From positions 1-64,000 of the forward strand of contig CAVWLB010000010.1 of the NCBI GenBank assembly GCA_963755695.1: a DNA stretch of 64,000 nucleotides, written 5' to 3'. Source of the stretch: QHWT01 sp963755695. Its GTDB lineage: Bacteria; Acidobacteriota; Vicinamibacteria; Vicinamibacterales; 2-12-FULL-66-21. Below the pieces are notes generated by a model. That model was not told where the DNA came from. It saw only the letters and a program-made list of their open reading frames with translations, and did no database searches. Made by a program: the position numbers and the translations under genes. Of the stretch, positions 1-9,028 are shown one piece after another (positions within the stretch are counted from its first letter, which is position 1; the number at the start of each line of letters is the position of its first letter).

Positions 1-639
1 CAATGTATTGCTCGATTGGTGACTTGACGCGCACCGGTCGATTGCGTTGGGCAACGATGAGCGGTCCCAGATAGTGCGCACGGTGCAATCGTGTTGGCGT
101 TTGTCGTGCACCTTACCTGGCCCGCACCGCATGACCTGGTGTCAGTCCCAGGTTCGTCTGCCGATAACCGCGCGCCGCGTTCCCGCAGATCCGAATGCAT
201 CCGTTCCGAGTACTCGATCGGTTCATTATTCGGAATAGTCGTCGCCGGGATATTTGACGATGTCGCGGTAGCGACGGGGATGAACTGGCCGAGGCCGTTC
301 GCCGCCGCGGGTCCCAGGCCGGGCAGCCGGTCAACGAACTTGCGCAGTCCCGTGCCGGGTTGCACGATGGGGCGATCGCTGGCGTCGATTCCGGTTCGAC
401 GGCAGCGGACTGTTCGCGTAGTTCCACACGAATCCGAAGTAGTCCGGGACCGGCAGACCGCCGGGACCGAGTACAAGCGCGGCCGCCGCGGCGCGTCTCT
501 GTTCGATGGTCGTGCTCCGGTTTCGCGGAGACTGAGTGGCTTTGCTGCTCTGCGCACGAAGACCGTCGGCGCCGCCCCCACGCCAGCGCGCCGCTCGCGA
601 GCAACAGAAGCAGGCGCTTCCGGCTTAGTAAGTGATCAG
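1..639 (-). CDS. Multicopper oxidase, N-terminal part, frameshifted and cut by window edge
   Basis: Conserved segments of a multicopper oxidase N-terminus can be read on the minus strand in different frames. In order they are a hydrophobic signal (RKRLLLLLASGALA, about 575-625), LPVPDYFGFVWNYANS (about 410-460), PGTGLRKFVDRLPGLG (about 315-365), GLGQFIPVA, YPGDDYSE, IEYSERMHSDL, and HYLGPLIVAQRNRPVRVK near the left edge. This order matches the cupredoxin 1 region of large exported multicopper oxidases, which oxidise substrates in the periplasm with four copper atoms. The copper ligands lie beyond the window. At least four frame changes are needed. A GGAGG at 649-653 precedes the presumed start near 639, where no clean ATG is seen. 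Family assignment is from recalled motifs; base error is likelier than true decay. Confidence 0.6.
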
Positions 640-653
640 GACTTCGTTCCTCC

Positions 654-1152
654 GGTTCGAATTGCGACGAATGCGAGCCTGCTTTGGCGTTCAGAGGTGA
701 GGTCCTGTCGTTGGTCACCAGCTCCTCTGCCCCAGTGTCGGAGCCGTCGGCACATCCTTCTGCTTGGCGCCGCTGCATTCCTCCCGGCGCGAAAGCAGCT
801 CCAACGATAAGACACGGACCTTTTTGTACGCTTCGCGCAGTTGCCGGAGGGCGCGATCGAGTCCGACGAGATTCATGAGCCAATCTCCGGTCGTCCGATC
901 CATGAGATCGCGGTAGAGGTCAGCTGTCGAATGAGCGGATCGACTTGGCGGAGCGTCAGCGGGACGGGTGGCTGACGCTTGAGCAGCAGGCAGCCTGCCG
1001 CTTTCAATCGCCCTTGCGCGTGCCTGCACGACCTTTCCCGTTGCTGAGCTCCAGCGGCTGGGTTATAGTTACAGCTCAACAAAAACCAGTTCGTCGGTCC
1101 CGGAAACAGCCGAGGCTCCCAATTCCGGTCCTGCGCGAGTAAGGGATTCCTA
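654..1152. other. No convincing gene
   Basis: About 500 bp with no recognisable coding region. A minus-strand open frame (715-1029) ends in a stretch with helical character (GLDRALRQLREAYKKVRVLSLELL) that could be the C-terminus of a small frameshifted protein upstream of the multicopper oxidase. I do not recognise it, and the surrounding frames look random. Confidence 0.3.
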
Positions 1153-4100
1153 GTGGACCGTTATCGCCTGGCCGCCAGTCGGCTGTCCGTACTGTCCGTT
1201 TGTTCGCTTACCCTCACACCCCTCGCCGCGACGGCCGCGCAAGCACAGGTGGTGGTGGCGCCTGGCGCCGTGGTGATGGCGCCAGGCGCCGGAATCCCAG
1301 CCAGTGGTTCGCGTCCTCCGAGCCGACGAACCATCACAAAGTTCTCGTGTATATTCCGCAATTCCTCGGCGGTGTCCATACCGCGCTGGGCGATGTCAAC
1401 GGCGACGGCGTCGTGGACATCATCACCGGCGCGGGGCCCGGCGGCGGGCCGCACGTCCGGGTCCTGAGCGGCGTGGACTTGTCGGAACTGGCCAGCTTCT
1501 TCGCGTACGACCCGGATTCCCGGGCGGCGTCTACGTCGCCGCCGGCGACGTCGACGGCGACGGCCGCGCGGACATCATCACCGGCGCCGGCCCCGGCGGC
1601 GGCCCGCACGTCCGGGTCTTCAGCGGCGCGGATCTGTCAGCGAGCTGGCCAGCTTCTTCGCCTACGACCCGGCGTTCACCGGCGGCGTCTACGTCGCCGC
1701 CGGCGACGTCAACGGCGACGGGCATGGCCGACATCATCACCGGCGCGGGCCCGGGCGGCGGCCCGCACGTGCGAGTCTTCAGCGGCGTCGACTTCAGCGA
1801 GCTCGGCGAGCTTCTTCGCGTACGACCCGGCTTTACCGGCGGCGTCTACGTGGCCGCCGGCGACGTCAACGGCGACGGGCATGGCCGACATCATCACCGG
1901 CGCCGGGCCCGGCGGCGGCCCGCACGTCCGGGCGTCTTCAGCGGCGCCGGACTTCGTCGGAGCTGGCGAGCTTCTATGCCTACGACCCCGCGTTCACGGC
2001 GGCGGTGAGTCGCGGCGCGGTGGACTCAACGGCGACGGCCGTGCCGAGATCGTCACCGGCGCCGGACCCGGCGGCGGCCCGCACGTCAGCATTCTTCAAT
2101 CTGTTGCGGGTCGACCTCGGGCGAGCTCGCCAGTTTCTTGGCGTTCGCCGGCCATCGGGAGCGGCGTCTTCGTCGGCTCGGTCGGGCGGGGCCGGGCGCT
2201 TGCGCTTCACCAGTGCGGCACGACGACGTTCCAGGCCGGCACGCGCCGGCACCTTCGCCGTCACGACAGGCGCGGCAGCCGGACGCCACGCTGACCTCGA
2301 CCGGCACGCTGCCGGCCGGCGTGACGTTCGTGGACAACGGCGACGGCACCGCCACGCTGCGCCGGCACGCCCGCCGCCGGCACCGGCGGCACGTATCCGC
2401 TGACGTTCACGGCGAGCAACGGCGCCGGCACGCCCGTCGACCCAGAGCTTCACGCTGAGCGTCACCAGAGCGCCCGGCGATCACCAGCGCCGCGGCAACG
2501 ACGTTCCGCCATCGGCGCGCCCGTGAACAGTTCACCGTGACCACGACCGGGTTCCCGCGTCCGACGCTCACGCGGGGCGGCGCCGCGCTGCCGCGCGGGC
2601 GTCACGTTCGTCGACAACGGCGACGGCACCGGCACGCTGAGCGGCACGCCCGCCGCCGGGCACCGGCGGCACCTACGCGCTGACGTTCACGGCGAGCAAC
2701 GGCAGTCGGGCCGGCGCGGTCCAGAGCTTCACGCTGACCGTGAGCGGCGCGCCCGGCGATCACCAGCGCGAACCACGGCGACGTTCACGCGTCGGCACGG
2801 CCGGGCACGTTCACGGTCACGACGACCGGCACGCCGACCGCCGGCGATCGCCGTCGGCCGGGCGCTGCCGGCCGGCGTGACGTTCGTCGACAACGGCAAC
2901 GGCACCGGCACCTTGAGCGGCACGCCGGCGGCCGGCACGGGCGGCACCTACCCGCTCACCTTCACCGCCACCAACGGCGTGCCGCCGAACGGCGACGCAG
3001 GCCTTCACGCTGAAGGTCAACCAGGCGCCGGCGATCACGAGCGCGACCAGCGACGACCTTCACGGTCGGCACCGCCGGCACTTCACGGTGACGACCACCG
3101 GCTTCCCGGCGCCGACGCTGACGCGTGGCGGCGTGGACGCTGCCCGCCGGCGTGACGTTCACCGACAACGGCAACGGCACCGGCACGCTTGAGCGGCACG
3201 CCGGCCGCCGGGCACCGGCGGCACGCTACGCGCTCACGTTCACCGCCACCAACGGCGTCGGCGCGAACGCCGCCAGGCCTTCACGCTGACGGTGAACGAG
3301 CGCGCCGGCCATCACCAGCGCCGACACCACGACGTTCACGGTCGGCACGCCGGGCACCTTCACGGTGACCACGACCGGCGTTCCCGACACCGGCGCTCAC
3401 GCGTCGGCGGCGTGCGCTGCCGCGGGCGTGACCTTCACCGACAACGGCGACGGCACCGGCACGCTGAGCGGCACGCCGGCGGCCGGCACGGGCGGCACCT
3501 ACGCCCTCACCTTCACGGCCACCAACGGCGTCGCCGCCGAACGGCACGCAGACCTTCACGCTGACCGTCAACCAGGCGCCGGCGATCACGAGCGCGACCA
3601 GCACGACGTTCACGGTCGGCACCGCCGGGACGTTCACGGTCACGACCAGCGGGTTCCCGGCGCCGACGCTGACGCATCGGCGGCGTCGCCCTGCCGGCCG
3701 GCGTCACCTTCATCGACAACGGCAACGGCACCGGCACGCTGAGCGGCACGCCGGCCGCCGGCACCGGCGGCACCTACGCGATCACGTTCACCGCCACGAA
3801 ACGGCATCGGCGCGAGCGCGCCGCAGGCCTTCACGCTGACCGTGCAACCAGGCGCCGGCCATCACCAGCGCCAACACGACCACCTTCACGGTCGGCACGC
3901 TGGGAACGTTCACGGTCACCACGACGGGTTCCCGGCGCCGACGATCGCGCGGACCGGCGTCGCGCTGCCCGGCTGGCGTCACCTTCGTGGACAACGGCAA
4001 CGGCACCGGGACGCTGAGCGGCACGCCCGCGGCGGGCACGGCGGGCGCGTACGCCGTTCACGTTCACCGCCGCGAACGGCGACGCCGCCGAACGCGGCGC

Positions 4101-7100
4101 AGGCTTCACGCTGACGGTCAATCAGCCGCCGGCGATCACCAGCGCCAACAGCGACGACCTTCACCGTCGGCACGCCCGGCACGTTCACGGTGACGACGAC
4201 CGGCTTCCCGGCGCCGACCGTGTCGCAGACGGGCGCGCTGCCGACTGGCGTCACGTTCACGCCGGCGACGCGCGTGCTCGGCGGCACCGCGACGCAGACC
4301 GGCGCGTTCCCGCTGGTCAGTTCACCGCCACCAACGGCGTCCCGCCGGACGCGACGCAGAACTTCACGCTGAACGTCGTCTGCCCGGCGATCACGGTCGA
4401 CGCCGGCGGCGATGCCGGACGGGCTCTACCAGGTCGCGTACGGCGCCGGTGTGACCTTCACGCAGACCGGCAGCACGGGCAGCTCGATCACCTGGAGCGC
4501 GATCGGGCTGCCCGGCGGGCCTGACGATCGAGGCCAACGACCGGCGTCGTGTCCGGGAACGCCGACCAACACCGTGTTGAATGGCGCCGTCGCCGTCACG
4601 GTGACGGACAACTTCGGCTGCACGGGCACGCGGAACACGACGATCACCGTCCGCCCGATCGACCGACACCGAGAACTACACCGGCGGCGTCGGCAACACG
4701 CAGTACGTCGTCGGCGCTCCGCTTCCCGTTGACGCCGCACGTGTTCGTCGACGACAACGTCAAGACCGGCGACAGCGGCCCGGGCGCCGCTGTCGGTCAC
4801 GTTCCCGGCGACGTCGACGAACGGCGGACGATCGTCGAAGGCACCACGGACGGCACATTCACCTACACGCCGGACGTCGGCTTCGCGGGGCCGACCGACA
4901 CCTTCACCTACACGTTGACGGACGGCAACGGCGTCACCAACACCGGCACGGTGACGATCAACCTGAGCAACGTCGTCTGGTACGTGAACAGCGCCGGCGG
5001 CAACGGCGACGGCCGATCGCACAACCCGTTCAACACGCTGAACGCCGCGGCCACGCCCTCAGGCGTCGAGCTCGTCATCTACGTGCACACCGGCGGCGCG
5101 ACGACGCCTGGGAACCTGGCGATGGATGCGAACCAGACGCTGCACGGGCAGGGCGCGACGTTCACACCTGAACAGCCTGACGATCGCCGCGGGCACGCGT
5201 CCGACGCTGACCGGCACGGTGACGCTCGCCGACAACACGGCCGTGAGGGCCGTGAACTTCACGCCGGCGCCATCCCGGCGATGACGGCGTCGGGCGTCGC
5301 CGACGACGCAGCCGGTCGCGATCGATCAGGTGAACGTCACCGGCGGCACCAGCGCGCTGAGCCTGACGAACGTCACGGCGACGGGACCGGCGCGATCACC
5401 GTCAGCAATGCCGAACTTCACGAACACGAGCGGCTGCGGAAGTGCTCGATCTCCGGCGGCACCGTGCCGGTGACGTTCGCAGCGACCGCGACGATCAGCA
5501 GCAACGCGGGCCGGTCGATCGACATCCAGAACCGCACCGGCGGCACGGTCGCGTTCAACGGCGCGATCACCGACACCGGTCAGGGCATCTTCCTGAACGC
5601 GAACACCGGGTCGACCATCAACTTCACCGGCGGCCTGTCGCTGAGCACGGCGAGCCAACCCGGCGTTCACCGCCACCGGCGGCGGCACGGTGTCGGCGAC
5701 GCAGAACAACACGACGATCGTCAACACCGATCACGACGACGACCGGCACGGCGCTGAACGTCGCCAACACCACCATCGGCGCGAGCGGGCTGACGTTCCG
5801 CAGCATCTCGGCCAACGGCGCGGCGAAGCGGCATCGTGCTGAACAACACCGGCACCTTGGCCGGCCTGACTGTCACCGGTGCCGGAACGGCGTCGTCCGG
5901 AGGCACGATTCAGAACACGAGCAGCCATGGCATTGCGCTCGCGGGCTCACGCAACACATCGCTGGCGCGCATGACGATCCAGAACACCGGTGGCAGCGGA
6001 ATCAATGGCACGACCGTCACCAACTTCACGTTCACCGATGGCACGATCAGCAACTCCGGGGACGCGCTCGGCGAATCGAACGTCGCGTTCAACGGCAACG
6101 GCACGCTTACGGGGAACAACCTGAGTGGAACGCTGACAATTACTGGCAGCACGCTGACCAACGCGTTCGATCACGGGATCCATGTGGAAGGCAACGACGG
6201 CACGATCTCGAACGCGACAATCACCGGCAACACGATCACTAGCGCGACGAGCGTGGCGACGTCTAAGGGCACGGGCATTCAATTGATAGGCACGGGCACG
6301 ACGACGACCGTTGCGAATCTGACGAAGGCCGCCATCAGCGGCAACACCGTTCGCAACTTCCCGAGCGGCGCCGGCATCCAGGTGAATTACGGCAACGCCA
6401 GCAGCTCGGGACCTGGTGGTCATGCCGGCCTGGCGGGCGATGCGACGAATATCATTTCGATTACGAACAACATCGCCAGAGGCCAGAGTGCGGCGAATCG
6501 GTTCGGGACGCACGCGATTATCGTCGTCGTCAGCGGTGGCAATGCGGCGTCGCGATCGCAGGGGAATTTCGACGTGTCGAACAATGGCACCGTCGGCAAC
6601 CCGATCGGCGACAGCCTGGGGCATTGCGCTCGGCGTCGGCAACAACGGCTACGCGACCATGACGGGCCGAACAACAACGTCATTGTCGCGAACAATACGG
6701 TCGCATCCGGCGGGATCAGCGGCGGCAACGGCGTGGTTCTCGGCAACGAGACGCCCGACCTGAAGTTGACGGTGTCCAACAACAACATCAGTCAGACGGA
6801 TGGCAATGGCATCCTGCTCGTCGGCCGCGGCAACGGCAACGTCTCGCTCGGTACCGAAGGCATTGCCCGGCTCTAAAGATCCAGAACAATACGTTGCTGC
6901 ACCCCTCAGCGGCGCGCGGCCGGGGATTCGCAGTATGCTGGAAACAATGCGGCCAACACCGACGACGCCGGCTGCGAACATCTCCGGCAACACGACGGCG
7001 GGAAGCGGCAGTGCTGCCGGAATCGGCCTCCGGAAACAGGGCACCACCGCGACGGTGCACGATTTTAGCGTGCACGGAATGGTCGCCACGAGTTCCCCGG

Positions 7101-7231
7101 GCGTGGAGCAGTTCGTCGGTAACGGAGCTGGCGGACAGAATCCCGGAATCGCCAATGGCGCTGCGGGCAGCGTCAACGGTGTGCTCCTCATCTCCGCGGC
7201 CAGCGGCTTCAGTTCGTGCTCGTTCCCATAA
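1153..7231 (+). CDS. Giant exported FG-GAP / Ig-like / beta-helix protein, heavily frameshifted
   Basis: One gene of about 2,000 residues can be followed across many single-base frame changes. It opens with a signal peptide (ATAAQAQ cleavage region, about 1153-1250). Five FG-GAP-type repeats follow (about 1370-2130), each with NGDG, DIITGAGPGGGPHVRVFSG and ELASFFAYDP. Then come about eight Ig-like (He_PIG-type) repeats of about 92 residues (2230-4380) carrying LPAGVTF.DNG.GTGTLSGTPAAGTGGTY. A cadherin-like domain follows (FVDDNVKTG, TFTYTPDVGFAGPTDTFTYTLTDGNG, 4740-4950), then a right-handed beta-helix from VVWYVNSAGGNGDGRS (4975) to the stop at 7231. It probably acts at the cell surface in adhesion or glycan contact; this is inferred from domain type. 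Each segment keeps perfect repeat consensus, so the breaks look like sequence errors. Confidence 0.75.
1350..2130 (+). repeat. Five FG-GAP-coding repeats of about 158 bp
   Basis: The GAGPGGGPHVRV-coding core recurs near 1430, 1585, 1745, 1900 and 2060, a spacing of about 158 bp (52 codons plus inserted bases). Two copies share the same apparent extra G in GGCGACGGGCATGGCC (about 1722 and 1874), exactly where the frame breaks. Confidence 0.8.
2230..4380 (+). repeat. Tandem Ig-like coding repeats of about 276 bp
   Basis: The LSGTPAAGTGGTY-coding core recurs near 2353, 2634, 2910, 3184, 3459, 3736 and 4012, with a diverged eighth copy near 4290. The spacing is 274-281 bp. The copies are very similar at DNA level, so collapse or misassembly is possible and the true copy number is uncertain. 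Confidence 0.8.
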
Positions 7232-7664
7232 GCGGCGGGCGGCGCTGGTGTCAGCACTGGGTAATCGCGGCCGCGAAGTCTTAGAGGACCGTCATCGTCG
7301 GCGCGCTATCCGTGACCCATCGCACGCCCTGGCGGCAGCGTATGGGACCGTCCCCGCCGTGGATCGGCAGTCAGCGATCCGCCCGCCGCCGAACGCGCGG
7401 GCCTCTGATTTTTCAGCCCCGTCCCCCCAATTCCATTTCGTGTTTTCTGGTCCCGACCATATCCGCGGATCAAGAAAACGAGAATCGCGAAACGGCCGTA
7501 AGTGACTCCGGCACCTGTTCCTATTCTTGTCCCCGAAAATCGGCTGTTTTGCGCGGGGATCCGCTCGCGGCACAAGCTTTTCGCGAACGGCTGGAGCGCA
7601 ACCCGGGCGCAACCCGCAACGAAAACGGGAATGCCATTCGCGGCGCTAAGTGATTGATTTCGAA
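7232..7664. other. Intergenic stretch without recognised gene
   Basis: About 430 bp between the surface-protein stop and the tRNA. I see no coding signature, clear promoter or strong terminator. Short purine/pyrimidine-rich stretches (7420-7500) resemble generic intergenic filler, and nothing can be assigned. Confidence 0.4.
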
Positions 7665-7740
7665 TGGAGCCGGCGACCGGACTTGAACCGATGACCTGCT
7701 GATTACGAATCAGCTGCTCTACCAACTGAGCTACGCCGGC
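7665..7740 (-). tRNA. tRNA-Thr (CGT anticodon)
   Basis: Read on the minus strand, a complete 76-nt cloverleaf folds. The acceptor stem is GCCGGCG/CGCCGGC, the D-arm GCTC AGTTGGTA GAGC, the anticodon stem GCTGA/TCAGC around loop TTCGTAA, and the T-arm holds TTCAAGT. Discriminator U is followed by an encoded CCA. Loop positions 3-5 read CGT, decoding the threonine codon ACG. Confidence 0.95.
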
Positions 7741-7845
7741 TTGGCGGGAGGATCCGACCGTCACCGGCCGGCCGAAGTATTGTAGCAGAGCCGGCGGAAC
7801 CGGCCAACCGCACCGCCACCACTTCGACATTGGCCAGCGAGGCAC

Positions 7846-8262
7846 ATGGTCGCGACTCATCGCACGAGCGTACAAACCCGCGGACAGTCTGATGCGCACG
7901 ACATCACCGATCGAGTAGCCAAGGCGGTTCGAGATGCACAGATCGCCAACGGCACCGTCACCGTGTTCGTCGTTGGTTCGACGGCGGCGATAACCACCAT
8001 CGAGTTCGAGCCTGGCGCCATTGCGGACTTGAACCGGATGTTCGAGTCGATTGCTCCACGCGACGGCGAGTACCGGCACCACCTGCGTTGGGGGGACGAC
8101 AACGGGTCGAGCCACGTGCGCGCCGCGCTGCTTGGACCGTCGCTGACCGTGCCGGTGGTGGCCGGCCTGCTGACGCTCGGCGAGTGGCAGCAGGTCATGC
8201 TCCTGGAGTTCGACACCCGCGCCCGCCGGCGCGAGCTTGTCATTCAAGTAGTGGGAGAGTGA
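7846..8262 (+). CDS. yjbQ: YjbQ family (UPF0047) protein
   Basis: A 138-residue protein of the YjbQ/UPF0047 family, which is usually about 130-140 residues. The family is a compact trimeric fold with weak thiamine-phosphate synthase activity reported for some members. Typical features are the early ITDRVAKAV helix, the GTVTVFVVGSTAAITTIE strand pair, HHLRWGDDNGSSHVRAALLGPS and the closing LGEWQQVMLLEFD. The ATG follows GAGG at a suitable distance. The stop codon overlaps the first two bases of a heptanucleotide array. It lies downstream of, and divergent from, the tRNA gene. The cellular role is poorly known. Confidence 0.88.
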   Translation: MVATHRTSVQTRGQSDAHDITDRVAKAVRDAQIANGTVTVFVVGSTAAITTIEFEPGAIADLNRMFESIAPRDGEYRHHLRWGDDNGSSHVRAALLGPSLTVPVVAGLLTLGEWQQVMLLEFDTRARRRELVIQVVGE

Positions 8263-8302
8263 GGAGCGAGGGGCGAGGGGCGAGGAGCGAGTGGCGAGGG
8301 GC
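8261..8302 (+). repeat. Heptanucleotide array, six GAGGRGC-type units
   Basis: Six contiguous 7-bp units: GAGGAGC, GAGGGGC, GAGGGGC, GAGGAGC, GAGTGGC, GAGGGGC. The first base pair overlaps the yjbQ stop codon. The reverse-complement units recur at 8979-9028 on the far side of dinB. Confidence 0.85.
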
Positions 8303-8412
8303 GTTGCAGCCGCTGAGAGTGGATGCGATCATGAGCCGACGCCGAAGCCGACTGCCAGGCGTGTTCTGTACGGTCGACTGGTTCAAGCACGTAACCCATC
8401 ACGAGGACACCC

Positions 8413-8937
8413 TTGGCGCCGTTTCGAATCCTGCCGCTGCCTGGCTACACGCCAACCATCGGCCGTCTGGTGGCGATGCTTTCCTACGCGCGCCAAACGA
8501 CGCTCCAGGCGGTGGAGGGGTTGACGCGCGAGCAGCTCGATCACCTGCACGATGAGCGAAGCAACAGCATTGGCGCCCTGCTCGCGCACGTGGCTGCGGT
8601 GGAGCGCGGCTATCAGCTCGTGACGTTCGAGGAGCGCGAGCCGACGGCTGCGGAGAACGACGCGTGGTCCGCGGCCTTGAAGCTTGGAGACAAGGGGCGC
8701 CGCGAGATCCGTGGTCGCGAGCTGCAGTTCTATGTCGATGAACTTCGGCGGACACGCGAGGCGACTCTCGCGGCACTGGCAACGCGGGACGACGCCTGGC
8801 TCGAGGCGCCGCTGCGAATTGCCCCGGCGCTGAACGCGCACTGGGCGTGGTTCCACGTCGCCGAGGACGAGATCAATCATCGCGGCCAGATCCGCTGGCT
8901 GCGCGCGCGGCTTCCCAGTAAGACTCGGAACACATGA
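8413..8937 (+). CDS. DinB-family protein
   Basis: A 174-residue DinB/YfiT-like four-helix bundle. The family binds a divalent metal through three histidines, and members are often thiol-dependent transferases or unknown stress proteins. Candidate ligands are His59 (GALLAH), His148 (WFHVAEDE) and His156 (INHRGQIRW), at the expected positions near the first helices and the last helix. The start chosen is TTG at 8413, 8 bases after GAGG, because PFRILPLPGYTPTIGRL matches the usual N-terminus; no ATG lies nearby. The gene sits between two inverted heptanucleotide arrays and converges on the kinase gene. Confidence 0.85.
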   Translation: MAPFRILPLPGYTPTIGRLVAMLSYARQTTLQAVEGLTREQLDHLHDERSNSIGALLAHVAAVERGYQLVTFEEREPTAAENDAWSAALKLGDKGRREIRGRELQFYVDELRRTREATLAALATRDDAWLEAPLRIAPALNAHWAWFHVAEDEINHRGQIRWLRARLPSKTRNT

Positions 8938-8978
8938 CCGGCGATAGCTGATCGGCATCAGCACGCCGCGAGGGCCGC

Positions 8979-9028
8979 CGCTCGCCTTGCGCCCCTCGCC
9001 CCTCGCCTCCCGCCCCTGCGCCCCTCGC
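8979..9028 (-). repeat. Heptanucleotide array abutting the kinase stop codon
   Basis: Read on the minus strand directly after the TAG at 9029-9031, degenerate GCGAGGG units of 7 bp run for about 50 bp. The units match those after the yjbQ stop in the same orientation relative to the gene, so the two arrays are inverted relative to each other on the chromosome. Confidence 0.75.

Noticed and set aside
91..883. Two long overlapping open frames on opposite strands at the left end
   Set aside because: Neither has a sensible protein pattern. The minus strand instead shows multicopper oxidase segments spread over several frames.
2230..4380. Mobile element or satellite DNA
   Set aside because: The 276-bp repeats encode Ig-like domains in a continuous protein and keep codon structure apart from base errors.
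7306..8247. Long minus-strand open frame across the tRNA and yjbQ
   Set aside because: It reads through a tRNA and opposite a clear yjbQ gene, and its residues are Arg/Ala-rich, as expected of an antisense shadow in high-GC DNA.
8261..9028. CRISPR array candidate
   Set aside because: Units are contiguous 7-mers with no spacers, and no cas genes are present.
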